Shown: piece after piece, positions 34,335 through 43,994 of the stretch | How the letters are laid out: every line of letters begins with the position of its first letter | How positions within the stretch are numbered: position 1 is the first letter of the stretch | DNA from: Ulvibacter sp. MAR_2010_11 | Lineage (GTDB): Bacteria; Bacteroidota; Bacteroidia; Flavobacteriales; Flavobacteriaceae | Assembly (NCBI RefSeq): GCF_002813135.1 | Contig: NZ_PHTY01000001.1 | Location: 2,289,501 to 2,353,500 of the forward strand | Reading direction: 5' to 3' | Length of the DNA stretch: 64,000 bases | The notes under the pieces: model-generated | Told to the model about the DNA's origin: nothing | Seen by the model: the letters and a program-made list of their open reading frames with translations, nothing else | Database searches by the model: none | Position numbers and translations under genes: made by a program

Positions 34335-34895
34335 ATGATTACTTTACTGCTTCTTCTAGGCCTTGCACTAATAATTGCTTTAGTAATGGTGAGTGTTTTT
34401 AACCGATTTGCAAAAAATAGAAATCTGGTTAAAGATGCATGGAGTAACATTGACGTGGCTCTTAAGCGCAGATATGATCTTATACCAAATCTCGTTGAAA
34501 CCGTAAAAGGCTATGCCTCTCATGAAAAATCTACTCTCGAAAACGTAATAAATGCCCGAAATGCCGCAATGCAAGTGCCGCAAGACGATATTAATGCTAA
34601 AATCAAAGCCGAAAATCAGTTACAACAAACCCTTAGAAGTATTTTTGCACTCGGCGAAGCATATCCCGAGCTAAAGGCTAACGTAAACTATCTGGATTTG
34701 CAGGCAAAATTAAACGAAATTGAAGAAAACCTGGAACGCAGCCGACGCTATTACAACGGTTCGGTACGTGAAAACAATACGTACGGCGAAAGCTTTCCCG
34801 GAGTCCTTTTTATAGGTGTGTTTAAGTATCAACATTTCGATTTCTTTGAAACCGATCAAGCAAGCAGAGAAAATGTAAAAGTGGATTTTTCTTAA
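34335..34895 (+). CDS. lemA: LemA family membrane protein
   Basis: 186 residues: an N-terminal membrane helix (about 2-22), then a long helical domain with the LemA core NLVKDAWSNIDVALKRRYDLIPNLVETVKGYASHEKSTLENVINARNAA (given here by its ends; about residues 30-78) and the final YNGSVRENNTYGESFPGVLFIGVFKY. Upstream of the ATG a 9-codon mini-ORF (34295-34324) and an AACGTACGTT palindrome occur. Typically paired with a DUF2207 protein, which is the next gene here. Confidence 0.93.
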   Translation: MITLLLLLGLALIIALVMVSVFNRFAKNRNLVKDAWSNIDVALKRRYDLIPNLVETVKGYASHEKSTLENVINARNAAMQVPQDDINAKIKAENQLQQTLRSIFALGEAYPELKANVNYLDLQAKLNEIEENLERSRRYYNGSVRENNTYGESFPGVLFIGVFKYQHFDFFETDQASRENVKVDFS

Positions 34896-34985
34896 ATAAA
34901 GCATACAACTCCTCAACATAATTTTAGCAAAAAGCAGCTATCCCCGGCGAATAATAAGGATTAACAGATTAATTTTTATATGCTG

Positions 34986-36679
34986 ATGAAAAATACGATG
35001 CTAGTGATTGCTCTTTTTTGGGCGATATGCACAGGATTTGCTCAAGACTTTAGAGTAGACTATTACAAGGTAGATATTCATTTAAGTGAAGAAGGTTATT
35101 TCGATGTAGTCGAAAACTACGACCTCTATTTTCAAATTCCAAAACACGGAATTTATCGCACCATCCAAACTAACTATGATTTACTTACTTCCGATGGTAA
35201 TCAGGAAAAGCGGAAGATAAAAATCAGCAATATTGAAGTTCCGGGCTATCACTTCGAATCACCCTTCGATTTTGTTCAAAAGATGAGCGATAATCTCGAG
35301 ATAAAAATTGGAGATGCCAATATCACCCTAATGGGGCCCCAACATTACGAGATTAAGTACAGGGTACACAATGCGTTTTTATTTGAAGAAGATGGAATTC
35401 ATTTTTATTGGAACATAAAACCCGACGGGTGGTGGGCTAATTTTAATAAGATTGATTTTACAATTCACCTTCCCGAAAATCATTCTGCCAATAGAGAAAA
35501 TTTTTACGTTTATTCCGGAATCACCGGAACCACCACTATTGCACAAGACATCGAAGTGACATATGACAATGGCGTGTTTGAAGGAAAGAGCTTGAATAAT
35601 TTTGTTTCCTATCCCGGACAGAGTGTTACGGTTCTGTTTACACTGCCTCCTGGCTCAATTAAAGAAATTAAACCTTTTTGGCCATTTTGGACAAACTACG
35701 GATATGTATTCATTATTGGTTTCTTGATAATGTGTTTTTATATCATCTGGAAAAAATTTGGCAAGGATGATAGGGTGATTGGAGTAACTAGTTACTATCC
35801 CCCAAGAACATCGACCCAGCAATGGCCGGTTTCTTAATTAACGACAAGGATGATAACTCCGATTTAATTTCACTGATCCCATATTGGGGCGCACGTGGAA
35901 TTATAAAAATTCAAGAAATTCCAAAGAATAATTGGTTGAGTGCCAACGATACAATACTAACGCGTTTGCAAATGCTACCGGACAACGCCCCTGAATACGA
36001 AAAGAAGATGTTCAAAGGTTTGTTTGGCAGTTTCGACAGTTCTACCTCAAAAGATGTAAAGGTGAGTAGTCTTAAAAATACTTTCTATACTACAATGGCC
36101 AAATCCCGCACCCTACTTAATGAGAAAGCCCAACCCTATTATGAAGCCGATTCCAAAAGTGTAAAAAATGTTAACTTAGGTATGTTGGTAGTTCTCGCTA
36201 TTGTCCTATTTCCTTTGGTCCTATTTATCTGGGGGCTTTTGGGCGCGTTTGCAGTGCTTTTAACCTGTATTGTTTTGGCCTTTGTGAATGTTCATATGGT
36301 TAAGAAAAATTCAAAAGGGAATCAGGTTTTTGCAGAATTGAAGGGATTTAAGAAGTTTGTTAAAGTTGCTGAAGAAAATAAACTGAAAATGCTGCTCTCT
36401 GAAGATCCAACGTATTTTGAAAGTACCATGAGTTATGCCCTGGCCTTCGGATTGTTCGATAGGTGGTCGAAAAAATTTGACGCTTTACACATGGCGCCTC
36501 CCAGTTGGTATTCATCTCAAGGAAACCATCACATGAATATGAATAACTTTTCCCGCTCTTTTTCCGGCGCAATGTCTTCGGCTCAATCGACCATGGTTAG
36601 TGCACCCTCCAGTAGTTCTTCCGGCGGAGGAGGATCCTCCGGTGGGGGTTTTGGCGGCGGTGGCGGTGGAAGCTGGTAA
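34986..36679 (+). pseudogene. DUF2207 membrane protein, frameshifted in a C run
   Basis: Two overlapping frames encode one DUF2207 protein. Part one (ATG at 34986; an ATG at 34980 is also possible) has a signal peptide, a beta-rich extracellular region and a membrane helix GYVFIIGFLIMCFYIIWKK, and stops at 35835-35837. Part two continues in the -1 frame from within 35804-35822 and ends in a Gly/Ser-rich tail GGGGSSGGGFGGGGGGSW typical of the family. Adding one C to the five-C run at 35799-35803 restores the family sequence YYPPKNIDPAMAGFLIND. The break could be real, a sequencing error, or corrected by slippage. ATG 35822 could restart part two. Confidence 0.85.
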
Positions 36680-36718
36680 TATGGCTACAATTTCAACTAA
36701 CCTCTAAATGATAAAACC

Positions 36719-38068
36719 ATGACAACACGTAGAAAATTCATCAAACAAGTATCGGTTGCCTCAGGCGGTATTTTGTTACCTGCACCCGATTTCAGAAATA
36801 TATTTTCACCTATAAAACAAAAAGTAGTAATTATTGGCGCAGGTTTTTCGGGCCTGGCAGCCGCGTACAAGCTGAAAAACAAAAATGTAGATGTTACTAT
36901 ATTGGAAAGTAGAAATAGAATTGGAGGAAGGGTATTTTCACATAAGATGACAGACGATTTGGTTATCGAATTGGGAGGAGAATGGGTTGGAAATTCACAC
37001 GAGAGAATACACGCTTTGTGCGGTGAGATGAATCTGGAATTGTTCAACAATCAGTTTAATACCCATCTTCTTTATAAAGGAGACTATTCTCCCGCCGGCG
37101 CCTGGGATTACAGTGAAGGATGGAACACCAAGCTCAACAAAATGCTGGAAGACTATGCAGATCTAACCGATAAGGAAAAGCTGGTGATGGACAAAATGGA
37201 CTGGTGGCGTTATTTGGTGAACAATGGCTGCGATGGTCGTGATCTGGATATCAGAGAATTGTTGGACAGCACCGATTTTGGTGAAAGTATCCGTCAGGTT
37301 TCTTCCTTTGCCGCGATTGCCGAATATGCCGAAAGCAGTGAGAATAACGAAATGGATTTAAAGATCAAAGGCGGAAACGGAATGCTTGCTGAAAGGCTTT
37401 CAGAAAAAATAGGAAAAGAAAAGATCCTTCTGAAGCATACGGTTTCCCGAATAGTTCAGGACAGCAAGGTAAAAGTGTATTGTGAAAATGGCAAGGTGTT
37501 CGAAGCCGATAAAATTATTTGTACCATTCCCACCTTTGCAATGCAAAAAATTGATTGGCACCCGGGATTACCTTCCGAAAAAGTTGATGCATTGAATGAA
37601 TTACAGTACGCCCGTATTAACAAACACGCAATGCTCTTTAATCAGCGGTTCTGGAAAGACGAAAGTTTCGATATGATTACCGATCAGAGTCCGCATTATT
37701 TCTATCATGGTACCAAAAATCAGAAATCGGGGCAAGGGGTGCTTATTTCGTATAGTGTTGGTGAAAAAGCTGCAGTGATTGCCAATCAGACAGATGCATG
37801 GAATGCCAAAATGATCAATGAGACCTTACAACCTCACTTTGGAAATGTTGCATCTCAGTTAAAGAATCAGGTAAATTATTACTGGGGCAACGATTCGTAT
37901 TCGAAAGGGGCTTATGCATTGTATGGAAAAGACCAATGGTTTAGAGTGAGACCAATTTTAGAGGAATCCTTTTTACACACTCACTTTGCAGGAGAGCATC
38001 TTGCCGATTGGCAAGGCTTTATGGAAGGCGCCATCAATACAGGGGAAGCCGCAGCCGATATGATTTAA
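36719..38068 (+). CDS. Flavin amine oxidase family enzyme with twin-Arg-like N-terminus
   Basis: 449 residues. The N-terminus TTRRKFIKQVSVASGGILLPAP resembles a twin-arginine signal, so export in folded form with FAD is likely. Then the FAD-binding dinucleotide fold KVVIIGAGFSGLAAAYKLKNKNVDVTILESRNRIGGRV (given by ends) and ELGGEWVGNSHE. The C-terminal HFAGEHLADWQGFMEGAINTGEAAA closes the FAD fold. Oxidises amines or a related substrate; the substrate is unknown. Lies after the DUF2207 gene and convergent with the symporter gene. Confidence 0.88.
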   Translation: MTTRRKFIKQVSVASGGILLPAPDFRNIFSPIKQKVVIIGAGFSGLAAAYKLKNKNVDVTILESRNRIGGRVFSHKMTDDLVIELGGEWVGNSHERIHALCGEMNLELFNNQFNTHLLYKGDYSPAGAWDYSEGWNTKLNKMLEDYADLTDKEKLVMDKMDWWRYLVNNGCDGRDLDIRELLDSTDFGESIRQVSSFAAIAEYAESSENNEMDLKIKGGNGMLAERLSEKIGKEKILLKHTVSRIVQDSKVKVYCENGKVFEADKIICTIPTFAMQKIDWHPGLPSEKVDALNELQYARINKHAMLFNQRFWKDESFDMITDQSPHYFYHGTKNQKSGQGVLISYSVGEKAAVIANQTDAWNAKMINETLQPHFGNVASQLKNQVNYYWGNDSYSKGAYALYGKDQWFRVRPILEESFLHTHFAGEHLADWQGFMEGAINTGEAAADMI

Positions 38069-38093
38069 ATTTTATTTATTTGAATTCTTTTGG

Positions 38094-39782
38094 TTATTCA
38101 GAAGCGTTTTCTTTTTTAGGAAGCATCGATTGCAAAACTATCGCAATCCCCATAACCAGAGCACAACCTGCCAAATTCAGCCATAAATAGGGCATAAGGT
38201 CAATCCACCATACATAGATGATGATTGCCTGGGTGATAATTGCGGCTGTAAATACAGCTTTACTTTTCACATATTTAATAAAAAAGGCAAGTAAAAAGAT
38301 TCCGAGAACATTTCCGTAGAAAATAGAACCAATAATATTTACCAGCTGAATTAAATTATCGAATAGATTAGCAATGCAGGCCACTAAAATAGCGATAATC
38401 CCCCATAACAATGTAAACCATTTGGACGCCTTTACATAGTGCTTGTCATCGCGAACACCCACATTCCTTTTGTAAAGATCGATGGTTGTAGTAGAACCCA
38501 AGGCATTCAATTCGGAGGCCGTGGAAGACATGGCAGCACTTAAAATTACAGCCAGCAATAGTCCAATTAAGCCTCGCGGCAGATTGTTGAGAATAAAATG
38601 AATAAATACATAATCCTTATCATTTGTTTCGGCTTCGGGATTGGCTTTTTTAATGATTGCTTTGGATTGTTCCCGTAATTCATCTTCAGTGACATTGATA
38701 ATCTGAATCTCTTCTTTCAACAATTCTTTTTCTGAAGCACTGTTTGTCGTTGTAAACGCCAATTGCTTCGAAATAAGTTGTTCGTCCAACGCATTTTTTT
38801 CAGTGACCAAATCCTTATACTCCTGTGCATAGGGGGAAGCCATTACATCTTCTACAGCAGCAGGATTAAAGTGTAAAGGGGAGCTGTTAAACTGATAAAA
38901 AACAAAAACCATGATTCCTACCAACAATATAAAAAACTGCATTGGAACCTTTAGTAGGCCGTTAAAGATCATGCCCATCTGACTTTGACGCACCGATTTT
39001 CCTGAAAGATACCGCTGCACCTGACTTTGATCCGTTCCAAAGTAGGACAGAGCGAGGAAGCTTCCGCCAATAATTCCGCTCCAAAAAGTGTAACGATTGT
39101 CAAAATCGAACGAAAAATCCAGAATTTCCATTTTCCCGTTGGCACCTGCAATTTCCAATGCTTTAGAGAAGGTTATGTCTAGTGGTAAATAATTCAGAAT
39201 TAATAAAAAGGCGATCAACATCCCTGCAAATATCACAGCCATTTGCTGCTTTTGCGTAACACTTACGGCCTTTGTGCCACCACTTACAGTATAGATTATA
39301 ACTAAAACACCAATAATGACGTTGAGGTAAATAAGATTCCATCCCAACACTGCCGATAGTATGATAGCCGGTGCAAAAATGGTTATTCCGGCTGCCAGTC
39401 CTCGCTGAATTAAAAACAAAATTGCTGTTAGCGTACGCGTTTTTAAGTCGAAACGGGTTTCCAAATATTCGTAGGCCGTAAAGACTTTGAGTCGGTGGTA
39501 GATTGGAATAAAAACCAAACAGATAACCACCATCGCAATTGGCAATCCGAAATAAAACTGCACAAACCCCATTCCGTCGTGAAACGCCTGTCCCGGAGTA
39601 GATAAAAAGGTGATAGCACTGGCCTGAGTAGCCATAACACTTAAACCAATGGTCCACCATTTGGCATCGCTACCCCCTTTGAGGTAGTCGGTCACGTTTT
39701 TGCTCCCACGTGTTTTATAGGTCCCGTAAAGAACAATAAAGAGTAGGGTTCCCCCAAGTACAATCCAGTCTATTTGCTGCAT
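38094..39782 (-). CDS. Sodium:solute symporter (SSS family)
   Basis: 562 residues with about 13 membrane helices in the LeuT-like fold. N-terminus TRGSKNVTDYLKGGSDAKWWTIGLSVMATQASAITFLSTPGQAF (given by ends) carries the sodium-site helix; GTDQSQVQRYLSGKS is the conserved loop after TM6. An inserted cytoplasmic or periplasmic segment (about 310-375) is charged and helical. Bacteroidota relatives take up sugars or sialic-acid-like compounds; substrate unknown. Last gene of a three-gene operon with a PIG-L deacetylase. Confidence 0.9.
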   Translation of the reverse strand: MQQIDWIVLGGTLLFIVLYGTYKTRGSKNVTDYLKGGSDAKWWTIGLSVMATQASAITFLSTPGQAFHDGMGFVQFYFGLPIAMVVICLVFIPIYHRLKVFTAYEYLETRFDLKTRTLTAILFLIQRGLAAGITIFAPAIILSAVLGWNLIYLNVIIGVLVIIYTVSGGTKAVSVTQKQQMAVIFAGMLIAFLLILNYLPLDITFSKALEIAGANGKMEILDFSFDFDNRYTFWSGIIGGSFLALSYFGTDQSQVQRYLSGKSVRQSQMGMIFNGLLKVPMQFFILLVGIMVFVFYQFNSSPLHFNPAAVEDVMASPYAQEYKDLVTEKNALDEQLISKQLAFTTTNSASEKELLKEEIQIINVTEDELREQSKAIIKKANPEAETNDKDYVFIHFILNNLPRGLIGLLLAVILSAAMSSTASELNALGSTTTIDLYKRNVGVRDDKHYVKASKWFTLLWGIIAILVACIANLFDNLIQLVNIIGSIFYGNVLGIFLLAFFIKYVKSKAVFTAAIITQAIIIYVWWIDLMPYLWLNLAGCALVMGIAIVLQSMLPKKENASE

Positions 39783-39783
39783 A

Positions 39784-39894
39784 TTAGGTATAGTGTTGCA
39801 TTAAAAAATAGAAGATGACGATGTACAGGGCATTTAAAAGTAATACCACCGTGTATTTCCATTTCCAGACGAACTTTTGATTTTCTTCAGTCAT
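39784..39894 (-). CDS. 36-residue single-span membrane protein
   Basis: ATG at 39892-39894, stop at 39784-39786. It has a charged start (MTEENQKFVWKWKYT), one membrane helix (VVLLLNALYIVIFYFLM) and a short tail HYT. It starts 1 nt after the upstream PIG-L stop and ends 1 nt before the symporter ATG, tight operon spacing that supports it being real. Possibly a subunit or regulator of the symporter, as known for small proteins linked to SSS transporters. Too short for most gene finders. Confidence 0.65.
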   Translation of the reverse strand: MTEENQKFVWKWKYTVVLLLNALYIVIFYFLMQHYT

Positions 39895-39895
39895 A

Positions 39896-42394
39896 TTAAT
39901 TTCCTAAGGAGAGTAAATTGGCAAACAGGCGATATGCTCCGGGAACTCCCGCCGGAAGTTCTCTAAAGAAGCTCAATCCTGTGTAAATATAGTGCCCTTT
40001 TCCGTATTTGGCGACCAGTAAAGACCCTTTGGTCAAAGGTTCTCCCTTGTCGTGCATTCCCAAAATAGGAGTGAATTCTGCCGCCCACTCATCCGGAAAA
40101 TAGAGTCCGCGTTCCTGTACCCAGTTTTTAAAATCGTCCTGTGTAATTTTATTTGGGGTGTTCAGGACAGGATGATCGGGTGCTAAAATTTCTACTTCTG
40201 AATTTTCATCGGTAACCCGATCGCGAGAGAGTTTAAGGGATAACGGCCCAAAATCGGTATCGTTCATTCCCCGACTCGTATTGTATTGAAGCAGCAAAGT
40301 ACCTCCGTTTTGCACGTAATTGTTGAGTTCGGTTTGTTTGTAATCCAGTTCGGGAACTGTGTTATAAGCTCTAATTCCAACTACAATCGCATCAAATTGT
40401 TGTAAATTCTCTGAAGTTATTTGCGAAGGTTCGATAGTGGTAACGGTATAGCCAATTTCTTTTAAACTTTCGGGGATCGCGTCACCTGCACCGTTTATAT
40501 AACCAATTTGTTGTCCTTTTTTCTGAATATCAAGTCGCACCACCCGTGCTTCCGAAGGTAATAAAACACTTTGAAACGGAATATGGTCGTAGTCTATTGT
40601 AACAAGCTCTTTGTTGTAAAACACATCGCCAATTTGCAATAAAGGCTTGAAATAGCCGTCATTTTGTTCCTTTGGCGGCTGTACAGTAAAGACAAGGGTT
40701 TGTTGTTGTCCTTTTTTGGCAATATTGAAAACATGTTGAGCAGGGGAGACCACCCATCCTTTTGGATGCTGAAGTGTGACGGTTCCATTTATATTATCAC
40801 GGCCCGATTGTACAATTACCGGAATTTCTCTTGAGGCTTCTGTTGCGAAAATGAGTACTTTTTCGGGGATAGAGGAGGTTACATCCGGGATTACTTCAAA
40901 TGGACGATACACTTCCCCGTCTACAGGATCGTTAAACTTATACACTATGTTACGGTCAAAACTTATTTGTCTTCCCTCAATAGTAAGATGAAACGTCACA
41001 GGAAATTGATTGGTCTGTTCAGGCAGACCAATCAAATTAGTATCATCCACTCTATACATTCCCAAGGTGCCTGTTTCACTCAGCCAATAGGGCGCACTGT
41101 ATTTTGTTGCTGAAAATGTCCCATCGACGCTTTCGAGGGTATAAGGTGTATTTTGAGTTAGGGTAGTGGCTTGCAGTGAAGCAGGAAACACAATTACCGA
41201 AGACGCCACCGAGTTAAGTTTTATGGGAACATTCGAACGGTTTATTGCTTCGATGGTCACCTTTACAGCACCCTTAGGGGATATGCTTTGCTCATTTGCC
41301 ACTGCTTCCAAATACAAGCCGGCACAGTCGGCAATAAGATCTTTAATTTCTTCCATCTTTACCGTTTTCCAGTAGCCTTCGGGAAGTTTTCTAATTAAAT
41401 CGTATGCTTTTAACAATTCCGAGATACTTGCTGAAGGATTTTTAAAATTGAAATCTTTTTCAACCTTCGCCAAAATGGTTCCAATCGCAGCGCCACCTTC
41501 CAAACGAGACCAGGTGGTATTGATTCCGTCGAATAAATTCGATTTGTCTGCGGGGAAATCTCCTGTTAAAAATTCGAGATATTCGGTCTGACTCCCACGT
41601 GTTCCGGTACTTCCGAAGCCTTGCGATTTGTGCATGCTTCGGCTTAACGACGCAATTTCGCCGTTCGATAGACCCAATGAAGGATAATAACTTCCGGTTT
41701 CAACCTCCACTAAATTGGTTTTATCGGCTTTATCAAAATTCTCCTGACTCCCATAAAACCACCACGAAGTATTAAAAAAGAGGCGCCGGGGTTGCCAGGC
41801 ACCGTAGGTTTTAACCGTTTCGGGATATTTTGTGGTATCTCCAACCATATCGAATGCGTCAAAACTCAACATGGCAGAAGAAGTATGATGGCCGTGTGTA
41901 CTTCCCGGACTGCGATGATCAAACCGATTGATAATAATATCGGGTTTAAATTTTCGGATGGCAAGAACCACATCGCCTAAAACTTCGTTTTTATTCCAGA
42001 TTTCCAAAGTTTCATCGGGATGTTTTGAATATCCAAAATCGTTGGCGCGTGTAAAGATTTGTTGTCCGCCGTCTACGCGTCGGGCAGCCAGTAATTCCTG
42101 AGTTCTAATCACCCCTAGCAATTCACGAATTTCGGGTCCTACAAGGTTTTGTCCGCCATCGCCTCGCGTCAAGGAAAGGTAGGCAGTTCGGGCTTTTACA
42201 TCGTTGGAAAGAAACGAAATTAGACGGGTATTCTCGTCGTCCGGATGTGCTGCAATGTACAATGCCGAGCCCAGAAAATTTAATTTTTGAAGGCTGTGAT
42301 ATATTTCGGAAGCAGAAGGTTTTTGAGGAGATTGGGCGTTTATTGTTGAAAAGCAAAACAATAAAAGAAAGAGAGGAACTAAAAATTTACGCAT
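39896..42394 (-). CDS. Exported PIG-L family deacetylase with C-terminal beta domains
   Basis: 832 residues with signal peptide (MRKFLVPLFLLLFCFSTINAQ). The catalytic domain (about 40-300) shows the zinc motif AAHPDDENTRLISFLS and the partner motif GSTHGHHTSSAMLSFDAFD; DRSPG-like loops and a THGHH cluster fit LmbE/PIG-L N-deacetylases acting on GlcNAc-type amides. The C-terminal 500 residues are beta-rich with a NEW3-like segment and a final Rossmann-like GATase1 domain (about 640-830). ATG at 42394 is chosen for the signal peptide; a longer frame reaches 42427. Probably feeds the downstream symporter's substrate. Confidence 0.85.
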   Translation of the reverse strand: MRKFLVPLFLLLFCFSTINAQSPQKPSASEIYHSLQKLNFLGSALYIAAHPDDENTRLISFLSNDVKARTAYLSLTRGDGGQNLVGPEIRELLGVIRTQELLAARRVDGGQQIFTRANDFGYSKHPDETLEIWNKNEVLGDVVLAIRKFKPDIIINRFDHRSPGSTHGHHTSSAMLSFDAFDMVGDTTKYPETVKTYGAWQPRRLFFNTSWWFYGSQENFDKADKTNLVEVETGSYYPSLGLSNGEIASLSRSMHKSQGFGSTGTRGSQTEYLEFLTGDFPADKSNLFDGINTTWSRLEGGAAIGTILAKVEKDFNFKNPSASISELLKAYDLIRKLPEGYWKTVKMEEIKDLIADCAGLYLEAVANEQSISPKGAVKVTIEAINRSNVPIKLNSVASSVIVFPASLQATTLTQNTPYTLESVDGTFSATKYSAPYWLSETGTLGMYRVDDTNLIGLPEQTNQFPVTFHLTIEGRQISFDRNIVYKFNDPVDGEVYRPFEVIPDVTSSIPEKVLIFATEASREIPVIVQSGRDNINGTVTLQHPKGWVVSPAQHVFNIAKKGQQQTLVFTVQPPKEQNDGYFKPLLQIGDVFYNKELVTIDYDHIPFQSVLLPSEARVVRLDIQKKGQQIGYINGAGDAIPESLKEIGYTVTTIEPSQITSENLQQFDAIVVGIRAYNTVPELDYKQTELNNYVQNGGTLLLQYNTSRGMNDTDFGPLSLKLSRDRVTDENSEVEILAPDHPVLNTPNKITQDDFKNWVQERGLYFPDEWAAEFTPILGMHDKGEPLTKGSLLVAKYGKGHYIYTGLSFFRELPAGVPGAYRLFANLLSLGN

Positions 42395-42451
42395 GTGTAC
42401 TTCTTTGAATTTTTCTTGTATTCCCAAATATACCCAAATTCAAAAAGGAGA

Positions 42452-43012
42452 TTAATCTATTGGCTGTTCTTTAACATTTTTATCGTCTTCATGCAAAAAG
42501 TCATCAATGTGATCGGGTTTTATGACACTTACGCCTTTCTGAAGCATTAAACTATTGGGGTATGTTACAAATTCTCCTTGATTGGTTCGTAATACCAAAT
42601 GGAATGTTTTTATATCTTCAATTATACCTTCCATCGGAAACTCTTTATCGTGAACTTTGATATAATCTCCAATTTTATATGGAAAGGTAAAAAACATGAT
42701 TATACCGCTGGTTATATTACTAAGGATAGACCATTGGGCAAAAAATGCGATTCCTATAACTGCAAAAACAGAAGACATTACCCATCCCAAATCACTAAAT
42801 TCTACTCCCCAAATAAGAATCATTCCCATTATCATAAGAAAGATAATAGCGAAGTCAATGTACTTGAGAATAAGTCCTGTACGGTGTTCTATTCTTTCCG
42901 AATTTTTTGCGAAACGCCTTACCAGCATTATTAGAATCAATCGCAATATGATAAATATTACAATATGAGCTGCAGTTTTAATAAGTTGTGGAAGATATTC
43001 TTCTAAAAACAT
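42452..43012 (-). CDS. Small MscS-family mechanosensitive channel protein
   Basis: 186 residues, shorter than E. coli MscS (286). It has two N-terminal membrane helices (about 10-30, 49-71), the pore helix region with SVFAVIGIAFFAQWSILSNITSGIIMFF (residues about 80-107), and a beta domain (PYKIGDYIKVHDKEFPMEGIIEDIKTFHLVLRTNQGEFVTYPNSLMLQKGVSVI; given by ends). The cytoplasmic vestibule alpha/beta domain is missing. Likely osmotic safety valve or a stripped-down relative. Six nt after the lipoprotein gene's stop on the same strand. Confidence 0.88.
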   Translation of the reverse strand: MFLEEYLPQLIKTAAHIVIFIILRLILIMLVRRFAKNSERIEHRTGLILKYIDFAIIFLMIMGMILIWGVEFSDLGWVMSSVFAVIGIAFFAQWSILSNITSGIIMFFTFPYKIGDYIKVHDKEFPMEGIIEDIKTFHLVLRTNQGEFVTYPNSLMLQKGVSVIKPDHIDDFLHEDDKNVKEQPID

Positions 43013-43018
43013 TGTCTT

Positions 43019-43960
43019 TTATTTTATACCAAGTGAATCCCGTAAAATTACATCTTTATTGCTGTTTTGTGTCCAATAGGAGGTACGAATTCGCTTCATT
43101 TTTGTAGCGGTTGTTTTTAATCTCAAAGTGTCGTGAGGCTGTGTAGCGTTGGTTTCTTCCCATTTTTCAATTTCGTAAGGAAAGGTACTGTTAAAGTAAA
43201 TCACCAGTTGTCGCTGCAATTCGGGATAATTGATAGAATACGAGGTAAGAGAATCACCCTGTTTTAAACCGGCAAATGCAGGATATGCATCTAACTTTTT
43301 GTGCCGTAATCGCAAGTACTCGAACGATGGAATAATCGAGATATCACCGGTTGGGAGTTCTTCGGGGTTAATACGGATTAGATTCCACAATTCATTTTCC
43401 AACCAGGCTTTAGGCAATTTAATGGATTGGTCGGCCTCTCCTTCAAAATAAGAATATGCCTCAATTTCAAAATCATTTTTATTGTTGAGTTGCGCATATA
43501 CCATACCGCACCATTCCTGCACCGAATTACTCACTTTTAACGCATGCCCCGTGTGTTTTACAGGACTAAATGTGCTGGACATGATAGAATATGGGTAAAT
43601 GCCGGTGAGAAAGTTTTTCATCTGATTTAATTTCAGTACCGAAATATTTTCTTCAGAATAGTTATTTGCTTTTACCTGCTCCGAAGGCAAAAAGTCTTCC
43701 GTTACAAAAATTGTCACTGCGCTCCCTTCCCGTATTTCTCCGTAGCGTTCCTGCGATAGGTCATAAGATGTAATTTCGGCCGTTCCATTGTACCAATACG
43801 CTTTAAATTCTTCGCTTAAATTTCGGGGCTTCGGCTCCCTTTTGTCCTTTTTGGAATTTGAAACTCCCAAAGGATCTGTGTCTTTTTCAACAGAATTACA
43901 AGATGTTATAAGGGTGAGGAATAAGAATATTACGAGCGTGTTGTAAAGAAGAAATTTCAT
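43019..43960 (-). CDS. Putative lipoprotein beside maf, unknown function
   Basis: 313 residues (ATG at 43960; 43966 is also possible). Lipobox LITSC with Cys at about 21, followed by a disordered Lys/Asp-rich linker, then an alpha/beta domain starting RNLSEEFKAYWYNGTAEITSYDLSQERYGEIREGSAVTIFVTEDF (given by ends). I recall similar flavobacterial proteins being labelled septum formation inhibitor Maf because of the neighbouring gene, but it has no Maf motif. Function unknown; it may be anchored in the outer membrane. Confidence 0.8.
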   Translation of the reverse strand: MKFLLYNTLVIFLFLTLITSCNSVEKDTDPLGVSNSKKDKREPKPRNLSEEFKAYWYNGTAEITSYDLSQERYGEIREGSAVTIFVTEDFLPSEQVKANNYSEENISVLKLNQMKNFLTGIYPYSIMSSTFSPVKHTGHALKVSNSVQEWCGMVYAQLNNKNDFEIEAYSYFEGEADQSIKLPKAWLENELWNLIRINPEELPTGDISIIPSFEYLRLRHKKLDAYPAFAGLKQGDSLTSYSINYPELQRQLVIYFNSTFPYEIEKWEETNATQPHDTLRLKTTATKMKRIRTSYWTQNSNKDVILRDSLGIK

Positions 43961-43994
43961 TAGCATTGGATTTTAACGTAAAAATACTACAAAA

